Counted from the stretch's first letter, positions 35,760 to 45,162 are shown. The stretch: 64,000 nucleotides of DNA from Sphingomonas sp. LY54 (GCF_035594035.1 NZ_CP141588.1:868001-932000); one strand, 5' to 3'. Notes: generated by a model not told the origin, from the sequence alone. Translations and numbers: made by a program.

Positions 35760-37457
35760 ATGTTGAGCAAGGTCCTGGGAGCGCTGGTGAGCGCGGCGGT
35801 GGCGTTCGCGCCGGTCACGGCGGCAGCGGCGGCCGATTACGACACGATCATTCGCGGCGGCCTGATCTACGACGGCCAGGGCGGCACGCCATATGCCGGC
35901 GACGTCGGCATCAAGGGCGACCGTATCGCCGCGCTGGGCGACCTTTCCGGTGCGAGCGCCGACCGGGAAGTGAAGGCCGGCGGCCTCGCCGTGGCACCGG
36001 GCTTCATCAACATGCTGAGCTGGGCCAACGAATCGCTGCTGGAGGACGGCCGCTCGATGAGCGACATCAGCCAGGGCGTGACGCTCGAAGTGTTCGGCGA
36101 AGGCTGGTCGATGGGGCCGCTGACTCCGGCCATGCGCGCCGAGGAGCTGAAGCAGCAGAGCGACTTCAAATTCGATATCCCGTGGACGACGCTCGGCGAA
36201 TATATGGACCATGCCGAGAAGAAGGGCATATCGACCAATATCGCCTCGTTCGTCGGCGCGACGACCGTCCGCATCCACGAGGTCGGCAGGGACAACAAGA
36301 AGGCCACGCCCGAGCAATTGAAGCGCATGCAGGATCTGGTCCGCCAGGCCATGCGCGAGGGCGCGATGGGGGTCGGCTCTTCCCTGATCTACGCGCCCGG
36401 CAATTTCGCCGACACGGACGAGCTGGTCGCGCTGACGGCCGCCGCGCACGAATATGGCGGCGGCTACATCTCGCACCTGCGCAGCGAGGCGGCGCGCTAC
36501 GAGCGGGCGGTCGACGAGATCCTCGCCATCGGCAGGCGCACCGGCGCTCCGGTCCAGATCTACCATATGAAGCCCGGCGGCCGCGAGAATTGGACGAAGT
36601 CCGAGCCGGTGCTGCGCAAGCTCTGGGCGGCGCGCGCCGAGGGCGTCGACGTCACCGCCAACATCTATCCCTATATCGCGGGCTCGACCGGCCTTTACGC
36701 GACCATGCCGCTCTGGGTGCAGGAAGGCGGCCACGACGCCTGGGTGAAGCGCCTCAAGGACCCCGCGATCCGCGCCCGCGTCATCAAGGAAATGCGCGCG
36801 CCCGCGGTCGACTGGGAGAATCTGATGCATGATTCCGGCGGGCCGGAGAATGTGCTGCTGATCGCGTTCAAGAGCGACAAATTGAAGCCGCTCACCGGCA
36901 AGACTTTGGCCGAGGTCGCGAAGATGCGCGGCACCAGCCCGGAGGACACGATCATCGACCTCGTGATCGAGGACGACAGCCGCGTCGGCGCCGCTTACTT
37001 CCTGATGGACGAGGCCAATATCCGCCGCAACATCGCCTGGCCGTGGACCATGGTCGGATCGGATTCGGGCAGCGTCGCCGCCGAGGGCAATTTCCTGAAG
37101 AGCAATCCGCACCCGCGCGCCTACGGCACGTTTGCGCGCTTCCTCGGCAAATATGTGCGCGACGAGAAAGTGATCCCGATGGAGGAAGGCATACGCCGCC
37201 TCACCTCATTGCCCGCCGCCCAGCTGCAGCTGCGCGGGCGCGGACGGCTGGCGCCGGGCTATTTCGCGGACCTGGTCGTGTTCGATGCCAAGACGATTTC
37301 GGACAAGGCGACGTTCGACAAGCCGCACCAATATAGCGTCGGCGTCCGCCACGTGCTGGTCAACGGCACCCAGGTGCTGAAGGACGGCGCCCACACCGGC
37401 GCCAAGCCCGGCCGCGTCGTCCGCGGCCCAGGCTGGACCGGCTGGGGGAAGCAGTAA
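35760..37457 (+). CDS. Secreted D-aminoacylase-like amidohydrolase
   Basis: An exported protein of 565 aa. Signal peptide ends near AAAAA. The N- and C-terminal beta segments (DTIIRGGLIYDGQGG and GYFADLVVFD) are those of N-acyl-D-amino-acid amidohydrolases. The HxH metal motif that normally follows PGFID is replaced by PGFINMLSWANES near residues 81-93. Later metal residues look kept (SHLRSEA, YHMK, GSDSGS). ATG at 35760 is preferred to two codons just upstream because AGGGGG then sits six bases away. Confidence 0.82.
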   Translation: MLSKVLGALVSAAVAFAPVTAAAAADYDTIIRGGLIYDGQGGTPYAGDVGIKGDRIAALGDLSGASADREVKAGGLAVAPGFINMLSWANESLLEDGRSMSDISQGVTLEVFGEGWSMGPLTPAMRAEELKQQSDFKFDIPWTTLGEYMDHAEKKGISTNIASFVGATTVRIHEVGRDNKKATPEQLKRMQDLVRQAMREGAMGVGSSLIYAPGNFADTDELVALTAAAHEYGGGYISHLRSEAARYERAVDEILAIGRRTGAPVQIYHMKPGGRENWTKSEPVLRKLWAARAEGVDVTANIYPYIAGSTGLYATMPLWVQEGGHDAWVKRLKDPAIRARVIKEMRAPAVDWENLMHDSGGPENVLLIAFKSDKLKPLTGKTLAEVAKMRGTSPEDTIIDLVIEDDSRVGAAYFLMDEANIRRNIAWPWTMVGSDSGSVAAEGNFLKSNPHPRAYGTFARFLGKYVRDEKVIPMEEGIRRLTSLPAAQLQLRGRGRLAPGYFADLVVFDAKTISDKATFDKPHQYSVGVRHVLVNGTQVLKDGAHTGAKPGRVVRGPGWTGWGKQ

Positions 37458-37466
37458 CGCGCCAAT

Positions 37467-37554
37467 CCGTTCGGGCTGAGCCTGTCGAAGCCCTTTCCTT
37501 TCCTTCAGCGACTAAGGACGAAGGAGAGCCCTTCGACAGGCTCAGGGCGAACGG
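37467..37554. repeat. REP-B palindromic doublet
   Basis: Arms CCGTTCGGGCTGAGCCTGTC and its near-complement facing inward, with a short loop region between. It lies just after the amidohydrolase stop. Confidence 0.8.
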
Positions 37555-37572
37555 GAGCGGGGGCGACATTAG

Positions 37573-37637
37573 TGTTCCCCGGCGAAAGCCGGGGCCCAAT
37601 TTGCGCTCCCATAGGCCCCGGCTTTCGCCGGGGAACA
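37573..37637. repeat. REP-C palindrome
   Basis: A 65-bp element with perfect ends TGTTCCCCGGC and GCCGGGGAACA, and an internal GAAAGCC/GGCTTTC. Sits between the REP-B element and the thiG stop. Confidence 0.8.
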
Positions 37638-37641
37638 GTGG

Positions 37642-38454
37642 TTAGATCAGCCCTGCGAGCGGGCTCGACGGGTCGGCGTAGCGGCGCTTGCCCATGCGGC
37701 CGGCGCGGTAGGCGAGGCGGCCGGCCTCGACCGCGGCCTTCATCGCGCGCGCCATCAGGATCGGGTCCTTGGCCTCGGCGATGGCGGTGTTCATGAGCAC
37801 GCCGTCGCAGCCAAGCTCCATCGCTACCGCGGCGTCTGAGGCAGTGCCGACGCCGGCGTCGACCAACACCGGCACCTTCGCATTCTCGACGATCAGGCGG
37901 ATCATCACCTGGTTCTGGAGGCCGAGGCCCGAGCCGATCGGCGCGCCTAGCGGCATGATCGCGACTGCGCCCACATCCTCGAGCTTCTTCGCAGCGATCG
38001 GATCATCGGCGCAATAGACCATCGGCTCGAAGCCTTCCTTGGCGAGGATCTCGGTCGCGCGCAGGGTCTCGATCATGTCCGGGTAGAGCGTCTTGGCCTC
38101 GCCCAGCACCTCGAGCTTCACGAGCGTCCAGCCGCCCGCCTCGCGCGCCAGCCGCAAAGTGCGGATCGCATCCTCGGCGGTGAAGCAGCCGGCGGTGTTG
38201 GGGAGGTAGACGGTCTTCTTCGGGTCGATGAAGTCGGTCAGCATCGGCGCCTTGGGGTCGGAGACGTTGACCCGGCGCACCGCGACGGTGACGATCTCCG
38301 CGCCCGACGCCTCGACCGCGGCCGCATTCTGCTCGAAGCTCTTATACTTGCCCGTGCCGACGATCAGGCGCGAATGGAAGGTGCGGCCGGCCACCGTCCA
38401 GCTGTCGGTCTGCGCTTCGGGAAGGATCGTGGTCTCGAGGTTCAATGCATTCAC
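37642..38454 (-). CDS. thiG: Thiazole synthase ThiG
   Basis: Makes the thiazole ring of thiamine from 1-deoxyxylulose 5-phosphate, ThiS-thiocarboxylate and dehydroglycine. The 270 aa carry [11 protein letters not shown], the Schiff-base lysine in [20 protein letters not shown], and the phosphate loop GVLMNTAIA. The GTG at 38454 is chosen because the upstream codons read as a leader; its Shine-Dalgarno is weak. No thiS gene is adjacent. It is divergent from a peroxiredoxin gene. Confidence 0.93.
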   Translation of the reverse strand: MNALNLETTILPEAQTDSWTVAGRTFHSRLIVGTGKYKSFEQNAAAVEASGAEIVTVAVRRVNVSDPKAPMLTDFIDPKKTVYLPNTAGCFTAEDAIRTLRLAREAGGWTLVKLEVLGEAKTLYPDMIETLRATEILAKEGFEPMVYCADDPIAAKKLEDVGAVAIMPLGAPIGSGLGLQNQVMIRLIVENAKVPVLVDAGVGTASDAAVAMELGCDGVLMNTAIAEAKDPILMARAMKAAVEAGRLAYRAGRMGKRRYADPSSPLAGLI

Positions 38455-38592
38455 TCCGTCTCGCGGCCCGGACGCCGCTGCCGCGCATATAGCGATCCGG
38501 AGCGCGGCGTGAAACCGCTGCAGGCAGAGAAACAATGGGATGGCGGTGGGCGCCGGCCCGCTTTATCGTCACGTCCAAACAAGGAGGATGCC

Positions 38593-39129
38593 ATGCGTTT
38601 CACTGTTCTTGCCTGCGCTGCGGCATTGCTCGCCGCCGTGCCCGCCGAGGCTGCGCTGCCCGTCGGCGCCAAGGCGCCCGATTTCACCACCAAGGGCGCG
38701 CTCGCCGGCAAGCCGTTCAACCTGCGCCTGAAGCAGCAGCTCAAGAAGGGTCCGCTCGTCCTCTATTTCTTTCCAGCCGCCTTCACCCAGGGCTGCACGC
38801 TGGAAGCGCACGAATTCTCCGAGGCTTATGACGATTTCGCGGCCGCCGGCGCGCGCGTCGTCGGCCTTTCCGCCGACCCCTATGACAAGCTCGCCAAATT
38901 CTCGGTCGACGCGTGCCGCAACAAATTCCCGGTCGCGACCGCATCGCAGGAGGTGATCAAGGCCTATGACGTCGTGCTTCCGCAAAAGCCGACGCTGACC
39001 AACCGCACCTCCTACGTGATCGCGCCCGACGGCACGGTGATCTACGCGCACAGCGACTTGAGCTACAAGGATCACGTCAAGAACACGCTCGCCGCGGTGC
39101 GGAAGTGGAAGGCTTCGCGCAGCAAATAG
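38593..39129 (+). CDS. Exported peroxiredoxin (AhpC/TSA or Bcp-like)
   Basis: A 178-aa thiol peroxidase with a signal peptide (MRFTVLACAAALLAAVPAEA), so it acts in the periplasm. The peroxidatic cysteine is Cys68 in AAFTQGCTLEAHEF, and a second cysteine lies in VDACRNKF about 50 residues on. The active-site PxxxT/S is changed to PAAFTQ. Shine-Dalgarno AAGGAGG sits upstream of the ATG. Confidence 0.88.
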   Translation: MRFTVLACAAALLAAVPAEAALPVGAKAPDFTTKGALAGKPFNLRLKQQLKKGPLVLYFFPAAFTQGCTLEAHEFSEAYDDFAAAGARVVGLSADPYDKLAKFSVDACRNKFPVATASQEVIKAYDVVLPQKPTLTNRTSYVIAPDGTVIYAHSDLSYKDHVKNTLAAVRKWKASRSK

Positions 39130-39270
39130 CGCGGCAAAGCGACGGCTTCCCTGCCCTTATGCATGCCCGTCGTGCTGCGCCAAATGCTGCGCAGCATGAC
39201 GCGGCGCAATTCCTGCTGACAGCGCCGGCATTGCTGCTAAACCCCGCCGGTTTCCGAAGAGCTTGAAAGG

Positions 39271-40605
39271 ATGAATATGGCGAGTGCGGGGAAGCCCTTC
39301 TGGACGACGCTCTATTTCCAGGTGCTGGTCGGCATCGCTCTTGGCGTCCTGACGGGCTGGCTGTTTCCCGCATTCGGATCGGCGCTGAAGCCGCTCGGCG
39401 ACGGCTTCATCAAGCTGGTGAAGATGATCATCACGCCGGTGATCTTCCTCACCGTCGTCACCGGCATCGCCGGCATGGCCGATCTCAAGGCCTTCGGCCG
39501 GGTCGGCGCCAAGGCGATGGCCTATTTCCTCACCTTCTCCACGCTCGCCCTGATCGTCGGCTTGGTCGTCGGCAATGTCGTCAGCCCGGGCACCGGGCTC
39601 AACATCGATCCCGCCACGCTCGATCAGGGCGCGGTATCGAGCTACGTCAGCGCCGCCAAGGAGCGGACCGTCACCGACTTCGTGCTGCACATCATCCCCG
39701 ACACGGCGATCAGCGCGTTCACATCGGGCGAGATCTTGCAGGTCCTGTTCGTGGCGATCCTGTTCGGCGTCGCGCTGGCGCTGATCGGAGAACGAGGGGA
39801 GAAATTCCTCGGCAGCCTGCGGACTTTGACAGCGATCGTGTTCCGCATGGTCCATATCCTGATGTACGCCGCGCCGATCGGCGCGTTCGGCGCGATGGCC
39901 TTCACGATCGGCGAATATGGCATCGGCACGCTCGCCAATTTGGCCGGCCTGATCGCGACCTTCTACGTCACGTCGCTGCTGTTCGTGGTGGTCGTGCTCG
40001 GCCTCGTCGCGCGCGCCGCCGGCTTCTCGCTGCTCGGCCTCGTCCGCTACATCAAGGAGGAGCTTTTGCTGGTGCTCGGCACCTCATCGTCGGAAAGCGC
40101 GATGCCGCTGCTGATGGAGAAGCTCGAGCGCGCCGGCTGCCCAAAGCCGATCGTCGGCCTGGTCGTGCCGACCGGCTATTCGTTCAACCTCGACGGCACC
40201 AACATCTACATGTCGCTGGCCGCTTTGTTCATCGCCCAGGCGACCAACACGCCGCTGACCTTCGCCGACCAAGCGCTGCTGATGGCGGTGGCGATCCTCT
40301 CGTCCAAGGGCGCCGCGGGCGTGACCGGATCGGGCTTCATCGTCCTCGCCGCGACCTTGTCGGTCGTGCCGGCGGTGCCGGTCGCGGGGATGGCGTTGAT
40401 CCTCGGCGTCGACCGCTTCATGAGCGAATGCCGCGCGCTCACCAATTTCACCGGCAACGCGGTGGCGACGATCGTCGTGTCGCGCTGGGAAGGCGCGCTC
40501 GACATGCGGCGGCTCGAGGCCGCCTTCGCCGGCAAGGGCGGCGATTTTACCGAGACCGAGAGCGACGCTCTCCAGATCGAGGGGCGCAGCGACGTCCCGG
40601 TCTAG
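39271..40605 (+). CDS. Dicarboxylate/amino acid:cation symporter
   Basis: A 444-aa SLC1-family transporter. The helical hairpin region has [16 protein letters not shown], and [15 protein letters not shown] is the family's transmembrane-7 motif. A second hairpin ([21 protein letters not shown]) follows. It probably imports C4-dicarboxylates or acidic amino acids with Na+ or H+. GAAAGGA lies before the start. Converges on the TM-protein gene. Confidence 0.92.
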   Translation: MNMASAGKPFWTTLYFQVLVGIALGVLTGWLFPAFGSALKPLGDGFIKLVKMIITPVIFLTVVTGIAGMADLKAFGRVGAKAMAYFLTFSTLALIVGLVVGNVVSPGTGLNIDPATLDQGAVSSYVSAAKERTVTDFVLHIIPDTAISAFTSGEILQVLFVAILFGVALALIGERGEKFLGSLRTLTAIVFRMVHILMYAAPIGAFGAMAFTIGEYGIGTLANLAGLIATFYVTSLLFVVVVLGLVARAAGFSLLGLVRYIKEELLLVLGTSSSESAMPLLMEKLERAGCPKPIVGLVVPTGYSFNLDGTNIYMSLAALFIAQATNTPLTFADQALLMAVAILSSKGAAGVTGSGFIVLAATLSVVPAVPVAGMALILGVDRFMSECRALTNFTGNAVATIVVSRWEGALDMRRLEAAFAGKGGDFTETESDALQIEGRSDVPV

Positions 40606-40607
40606 GG

Positions 40608-41267
40608 CTATTCGCGAATGTCGGCGCCGAGCGAGTCGATCGCCGCGCGCAGCACCGTCTCCCCGACCACGTTGAGCAGGACGAGGCCGAGCAGGTAGGA
40701 GCGGACCGGCCCCGCGATCGACGAGGTCGCGAGCGCCGTCACCTGCTGGCCGATCGCCGACTGCTCTTCCTGCGACACATTCTGCATCAGGGCGAAGCAA
40801 TAGGATGGGAGGGCGAGATGCGCCTTCTCGAAATCGATGCCGGTCATGATGCGCGTGACGGCGATGGCGCGGGGCGCCGCGCGGCCGCGATCGACGGCGC
40901 GGTCGGTGACGTCGAGCAGCACCTGCAGCACCAGGCCGGGGCCGAGCGGCACGTCCTTGTCGCCGATCTTGAAGGTGAAGAAGGAGCTGCGGAAAAAGGC
41001 CATCGCGCCAAGGCCGCCGGTAAGGACCAGCATCGCGCGCAGCTTCACCGCGTCGCGCGCCGGATCGAGCCCGAAATCGACCCTGAACACGTTGAGCAGA
41101 AGCAGCGCCAGCAAGGCGGCGGCGGTATTGATCAGAATGTAGAGGATCGCCGAAACATTGACGACGGCGCGCCACGGCTCGTCTCGATAGCGGGCGAGGA
41201 GTTCGCAGAGCCCAATCAGTCCCCCGAGCAGCGCTACCGCAACATAATCGAACGCGATCGAACCCAT
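40608..41267 (-). CDS. Membrane protein of unknown function
   Basis: A 219-aa protein with three helices in the first ~110 residues (VAVALLGGLIGLCELLA, AILYILINTAAALLALLLL, MLVLTGGLGAMAFFRSSFF) followed by a soluble, helical C-terminal half. The segment FFRSSFFTFKIGDKDVPLGP is striking. ATG at 41267 is preferred; the upstream reading frame has no leader sense. It lies 40 bases downstream of a small HTH-like gene. I do not recognise the family. Confidence 0.72.
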   Translation of the reverse strand: MGSIAFDYVAVALLGGLIGLCELLARYRDEPWRAVVNVSAILYILINTAAALLALLLLNVFRVDFGLDPARDAVKLRAMLVLTGGLGAMAFFRSSFFTFKIGDKDVPLGPGLVLQVLLDVTDRAVDRGRAAPRAIAVTRIMTGIDFEKAHLALPSYCFALMQNVSQEEQSAIGQQVTALATSSIAGPVRSYLLGLVLLNVVGETVLRAAIDSLGADIRE

Positions 41268-41307
41268 AGCCTGCCCCCTTCGGCCGCGTCGCGGCCCTGG
41301 CTGCGGC

Positions 41308-41616
41308 CTATGCCGCCACGCGCCTCCCCAGATCGGTGAGACGCACACATTCGTCGCCCCCGGCGGTGCTGAGCGCGACCAGATCGGCCTTGGCGAGCTG
41401 CTGGAGCGCGGTGACCGCAAGACTGGGCGGAAGCGCGAGCGCCACGATCAGCTCCCGGACCGAGGTCGGAGCCTCGTGCGGCGCAAGAAAGCTCAGGATC
41501 TTCTTCTCGACGTCGGCCGGCATTCCCATGTCGCGCGCGCTGCGGGTCTGCGCCGCATCGCCTTGCGCGGCGTTGAGGAATGAGCCGAAATAATCCTTGC
41601 CGGTGGCCGAGCTCAT
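41308..41616 (-). CDS. Small winged-helix-like protein
   Basis: A 102-aa protein whose central part (VEKKILSFLAPHEAPTSVRELIVALALPPSLAVTALQQLAKADLVAL) reads as a winged HTH, ending LTDLGRRVAA as in MarR-like wings. It may sense or regulate the neighbouring membrane protein. DNA binding is inferred only. Confidence 0.62.
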   Translation of the reverse strand: MSSATGKDYFGSFLNAAQGDAAQTRSARDMGMPADVEKKILSFLAPHEAPTSVRELIVALALPPSLAVTALQQLAKADLVALSTAGGDECVRLTDLGRRVAA

Positions 41617-41674
41617 GATCCGTCCTTTGCTGGCCGAACGATAAGCCCCGCCTGACGCGCTGGCAATCGCGCCC

Positions 41675-42301
41675 TTACCGCGTCCGCGCCGCGACCGCGC
41701 CGGCGGGCCCGACCACCGCCGGATCCCCGCGCGAATAAGTGCCGATCAGCAGTCCGGCGGCGAGGACGCGGCCGGCCATCGCCCGCACCAAAGCGGACCG
41801 GCTCGGCGTGTCGCCGGCGTCGGGCCCGGCCGCCAGCGCGAACAATTGGAAGGCGTAGCGATGCTCGCCATGGCCGGTCGGCGGGTCGGGCGGCAGCCAG
41901 CCTTCGCGGAAATAGGAGTTGCGGCCGACGTCGCGCCCGTCAGCAGAGCCATCGCCGTCGGCCGCGATCGCGCCTTCGGCGAGCCGGTGGTCGTCCGGCG
42001 AAATGTCCCACACGATGGCGTGGACGAGCGGCTGGGGCGTGGGTGCGTCCGGATCCTCGACGATCAACGCAAGGCTCTCGGTCCCCGCGGGCACGGCGTT
42101 CCACACCAAGGGCGGCGACACGCCCTCCCCGTCCGCGGTGAAGCGCGGCGGCAGGCGTCCGCCATGAGCGAAGGCCGGGCTCGCAAGATCGAGCGTCCCG
42201 TAAGCGTCGCCAAGCTCGGCCTGGGCGATCACCAGCTTGTCGGCGCCGGCCCGCAATCCCTGCAGCGCGCGGCCCAGCCATGACGGCACATGTTCGAGCA
42301 T
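41675..42301 (-). CDS. YbhB/YbcL family Raf-kinase-inhibitor-like protein
   Basis: A 208-aa PEBP-like protein. The phosphate-pocket segment is VEDPDAPTPQPLVHAIVWDIS, and GRNSYFREGWLPPDPPTGHGEHRY is the conserved second half of the site. ATG at 42301 has GGGAGG nine bases upstream. It has no clear signal peptide. It heads a same-strand group with the HTH-like and TM genes. Confidence 0.88.
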   Translation of the reverse strand: MLEHVPSWLGRALQGLRAGADKLVIAQAELGDAYGTLDLASPAFAHGGRLPPRFTADGEGVSPPLVWNAVPAGTESLALIVEDPDAPTPQPLVHAIVWDISPDDHRLAEGAIAADGDGSADGRDVGRNSYFREGWLPPDPPTGHGEHRYAFQLFALAAGPDAGDTPSRSALVRAMAGRVLAAGLLIGTYSRGDPAVVGPAGAVAARTR

Positions 42302-42470
42302 CAGCCTCCCTTTCCGCTTCGCGCTCAACCCCCGAGCCCTTCTATGGGTCCGCTAAGTGGGATCGATCCCGACTGGTCGCAACCTTGGCACGGTTCAGCG
42401 CGAAGCACCAAACCAGCGTGGGGCCCCGCGCGCTGTAACCCTTGGCGCTGGGGCGTGAGGAGTGAGGACC

Positions 42471-43250
42471 ATGAGAAAGATCTTCTTCGCGCTTGCCACG
42501 GTGTCGGCGATCGCATTCGCCGCGCCTGCGGCTGCGCAATATGAGAATGCCAATGCCAATATGCGTGTCCGCGTCGACCAATTGCAGACGCGGCTCCAGG
42601 CCGGCGTGCAGGCCGGCACGATCACGCGCGCCGAAGCCCGCACGTTGCGCGAGCAGCTTCGCCAGCTGCGCGCGCTCGAAACGCAATATAGCGCGAACGG
42701 GCTGACACAGAGCGAGCGGCAGGACCTGCAGGGCCGGATCCAGGCGCTGCGCCGCGACCTGCGCACGGCAGAGGCCAGCAATAATGGCCAACGCTACGGC
42801 CAATCCGACTGGATCGACCGCAATCGCGATGGCTATGACGACCGCGATCGCGATCGGGACGGACGGTGGGACGACGATGTCCGCGGCGGCAGCCAATATG
42901 GCAACACCGACTGGGTCGATCGCGACCGCGACGGCTACGACGACCGTGATCGCGACCGCGACGGCCGCTGGGACGACGACCGGGGCGGTTACGGCCAGGG
43001 CGGTCCCTATGAGGAAGTTGACGAAGCCTGCCAGACCCGCAGCGGCGTCGGTGGCGTCATCGACACGGTGCTCGGCCGCGAGTGCCTGCGCGTCGGTGCG
43101 CGGGCGCCGACCAATCTCGGCGCGGTACCTTCTGCCTATCGCAACCAGTTCCGCGACGGCAGCGGCTATTATTACCGCTCGGACGGCGACCGAGTCTATC
43201 AGATCGACAGCCGCACCCGGACGGTGACGCGGGTCTACGACATCGACTGA
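42471..43250 (+). CDS. Exported coiled-helical protein with Asp/Arg-rich repeats
   Basis: A 259-aa periplasmic protein with a signal peptide ending in AAPAAAQ. Residues ~30-95 form a helical domain (RLQAGVQAGTITRAEARTLR) shared with the protein at 44694. Then come two copies of a 34-residue repeat (DWIDRNRDGYDDRDRDRDG and DWVDRDRDGYDDRDRDRDG), with DxNxDGxxD spacing like Ca2+-binding loops. The C-terminal part (from EEVDEACQTRSG) has a cysteine pair and many Tyr/Arg. Function unknown; metal or cation binding is a guess. Confidence 0.8.
   Translation: MRKIFFALATVSAIAFAAPAAAQYENANANMRVRVDQLQTRLQAGVQAGTITRAEARTLREQLRQLRALETQYSANGLTQSERQDLQGRIQALRRDLRTAEASNNGQRYGQSDWIDRNRDGYDDRDRDRDGRWDDDVRGGSQYGNTDWVDRDRDGYDDRDRDRDGRWDDDRGGYGQGGPYEEVDEACQTRSGVGGVIDTVLGRECLRVGARAPTNLGAVPSAYRNQFRDGSGYYYRSDGDRVYQIDSRTRTVTRVYDID
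42807..42979 (+). repeat. Two in-frame copies of a 102-bp period coding repeat
   Basis: Copies at 42807-42877 and 42909-42979, period 102 bases, encode the Asp/Arg-rich units. The third base of many codons differs, which argues for selection on the protein. Confidence 0.75.
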
Positions 43251-43273
43251 CGGCCAGCGACGGACGACCAGGA

Positions 43274-43304
43274 GGGCGCTCCGGCAATCCCGGGGCGCCC
43301 TTTT
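43274..43304 (+). terminator. Rho-independent terminator
   Basis: GGGCGC-CCGG pairs with CCGG-GCGCCC around loop CAATCC-like bases, followed by TTTT. It is 24 bases after the stop of the gene above. Confidence 0.8.
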
Positions 43305-43382
43305 CATATCGGCGCCGAATCGGTGTATGCAGCAGGCGAGCCCCGGCTCCTGTGCGTATCCCAGAATGCGAAGGAGGGCGCG

Positions 43383-43805
43383 ATGACCAGGTTCCTATGG
43401 GCAATATTGGCAACCGCGGGATCGGCAGCGGCGGCGGCGCCCGTCTTCCTGTTTGCGCCGATGCCGCGCTGGAGCGAGCCGCCCGAGACCGAGGAGGTGT
43501 GCGCGGCGATCGAGAAGGAATGCCCCGCTTTGTGGGCCGCCGAGACCATCGAGGCCGAGTTCGGCTATGAGGAATTGTACGATCCCAAGGGCATGCTGGC
43601 CGGCGTGCGGATGACCCGCTCGACCGGCTGCCAACCGCTCGACGAAAGCCTGCTGCTCGGCCAGCGCCGCTTCCGCCTGGCCTTCCACGCCGACGACAAG
43701 CCGGACTTCGACAACATCCACGCCGAGCTCGGCCCGGGCGTGAACCCGGACCAAGTCCGGATCGTCAAGGCCTCCCAGACCAATGTCAGCATGGGCTGCC
43801 GATAG
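43383..43805 (+). CDS. Hypothetical exported protein
   Basis: A 140-aa protein with an N-terminal hydrophobic leader (WAILATAGSAAAAAPVFLF) and four to five cysteines (VCAAIEKECPALW, TGCQPLD, SMGCR), so disulfides are likely. It is otherwise acidic and lacks a recognised domain. An upstream in-frame start is unlikely because the leader begins here. Confidence 0.65.
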   Translation: MTRFLWAILATAGSAAAAAPVFLFAPMPRWSEPPETEEVCAAIEKECPALWAAETIEAEFGYEELYDPKGMLAGVRMTRSTGCQPLDESLLLGQRRFRLAFHADDKPDFDNIHAELGPGVNPDQVRIVKASQTNVSMGCR

Positions 43806-43874
43806 CGCGCCTCGAAACCACGCGCTTGTCAGCGACGGAAGCGGCGCATTACACCCGATGCGAAGGAGACGAGG

Positions 43875-44585
43875 ATGCGCAGGACAGCCGCCGCTTTCGC
43901 TTTGGGTATCGCCCTTGCCGGCTGCACGGCCGCGCCCGATCCGCGCGGGGTGGAGCGCGACGAGGTCCTGCTCCAGGTCGTGGCCACCGGTCGGACCGAC
44001 ATTCGCCCCGACGAGGCCCGCTTCACCGCCGGCGTGCAGACCAACGCGGCCACCGCCGCCGCCGCGAGCGCAGGCAACAATGCGGTGATGAACAAGGTGA
44101 CCGCGGCGCTCGAGCAGCTCGGCGTCAAGCCGGACGATGTCCAGACCCGCCAGATCAGCCTACAGCGCATCGATTATGGGCCGGAACGCGGCCGCTTCCG
44201 CGCCGACAACATGATCGAAGTACGCGTCCGCGACCTGAGCCGCGCTGGCGAGGCGATCGCCGCGGCGACGCAGGCGGGCGCCAACATCGTGTCCGGGCCC
44301 AACCTGACCGTGTCCGATCCAGAGGCGGCGAGCCGCTCCGCCTACGCCGTCGCCTACAAGGCGGCGCGGGCGCGGGCCGAGACTTATGCCAAGGCGGCAG
44401 GGTTGCGCGTCGCGCGCGTGCTGGCGATCCGCGACACGGGCGAGGCCGGCGGACCGATTCCCTATGGCGGCGGCATGGCCGTGGACGCAGTAGCGCAGAC
44501 GGCGGCCCCGCCTCCCCCACCGGTGCGAGCGGGACTGACCACCAGCGAAGTACGGGTGCGCGCCGATTTCGCACTGGCCGAGTAA
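43875..44585 (+). CDS. SIMPL-domain lipoprotein
   Basis: A 236-aa protein with a lipobox LAGC at residues ~14-17. The DUF541/SIMPL fold shows as VVATGRTDIRPDEARFTAGVQT, TALEQLGVKPDDVQTRQISLQ and ARARAETYAKAAGLRVARVLAI. A proline-rich stretch lies near the end. Family members are periplasmic; their role is unclear. Confidence 0.88.
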   Translation: MRRTAAAFALGIALAGCTAAPDPRGVERDEVLLQVVATGRTDIRPDEARFTAGVQTNAATAAAASAGNNAVMNKVTAALEQLGVKPDDVQTRQISLQRIDYGPERGRFRADNMIEVRVRDLSRAGEAIAAATQAGANIVSGPNLTVSDPEAASRSAYAVAYKAARARAETYAKAAGLRVARVLAIRDTGEAGGPIPYGGGMAVDAVAQTAAPPPPPVRAGLTTSEVRVRADFALAE

Positions 44586-44693
44586 GGGCGGCTCCTTTGG
44601 GGGGTGAACAAGGGCTGTCGAACCGGTTCAGCAACGCCACAGCGGCCCGGGCGCTATCTGCGTCTCAAGCGAACCCCGCTTAGGAGACCAGAG

Positions 44694-45110
44694 ATGAAAA
44701 AGACCCTGATGACGATCGCCGCTTTGTCCGCGCTCGCCAGCGCCGCGCCCGGCATGGCGCAGAACCGCGGCAGCAACCTCGACAACCGCATCGACAATCT
44801 GCAGTCGCAGCTTCAGCAGGGCGTGCAACGCGGGACGATTACGCGCAACGAAGCGCAGCCGCTGCGCGAACGCCTCCGCCAGCTCGAGCGGCTCGAGCGC
44901 CAGTACAGCCGCGGCGGATTTAGCCGCAACGAGCAGCAGGACCTGCAGCGCCGCATCCAGACGCTGCGCCAGCAGATCCAATATGCCGAGCGCAACGGCC
45001 GCAACGACCGCCGCGGCCATAACGACCGCGACCGCGACCATGACGACCGCGGCCATGACAACCGCGGCCGCGACCATGACGACCGCGGCCATGACCGCCG
45101 CGGCCGCTAA
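44694..45110 (+). CDS. Exported helical protein with basic/acidic tail
   Basis: A 138-aa paralogue of the product at 42471. The signal peptide ends in GMAQ, then the shared helical domain (LQQGVQRGTITRNEAQPLRE) follows with the same register. The tail is His/Asp/Arg-rich (DRDHDDRGHDNRGRDHDDRG) and could bind metal. A terminator follows it. Confidence 0.8.
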   Translation: MKKTLMTIAALSALASAAPGMAQNRGSNLDNRIDNLQSQLQQGVQRGTITRNEAQPLRERLRQLERLERQYSRGGFSRNEQQDLQRRIQTLRQQIQYAERNGRNDRRGHNDRDRDHDDRGHDNRGRDHDDRGHDRRGR

Positions 45111-45136
45111 GCCCAGCCGCTAGCGGAAATACGGGA

Positions 45137-45162
45137 CGCCCCGGCGAAAGCCGGGGCGTTTT
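45137..45162 (+). terminator. Rho-independent terminator (REP-C-like stem)
   Basis: CGCCCCGGC gaaa GCCGGGGCG followed by TTTT. The stem is the same as REP-C elements, so a repeat has been used as a terminator here. Confidence 0.8.
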
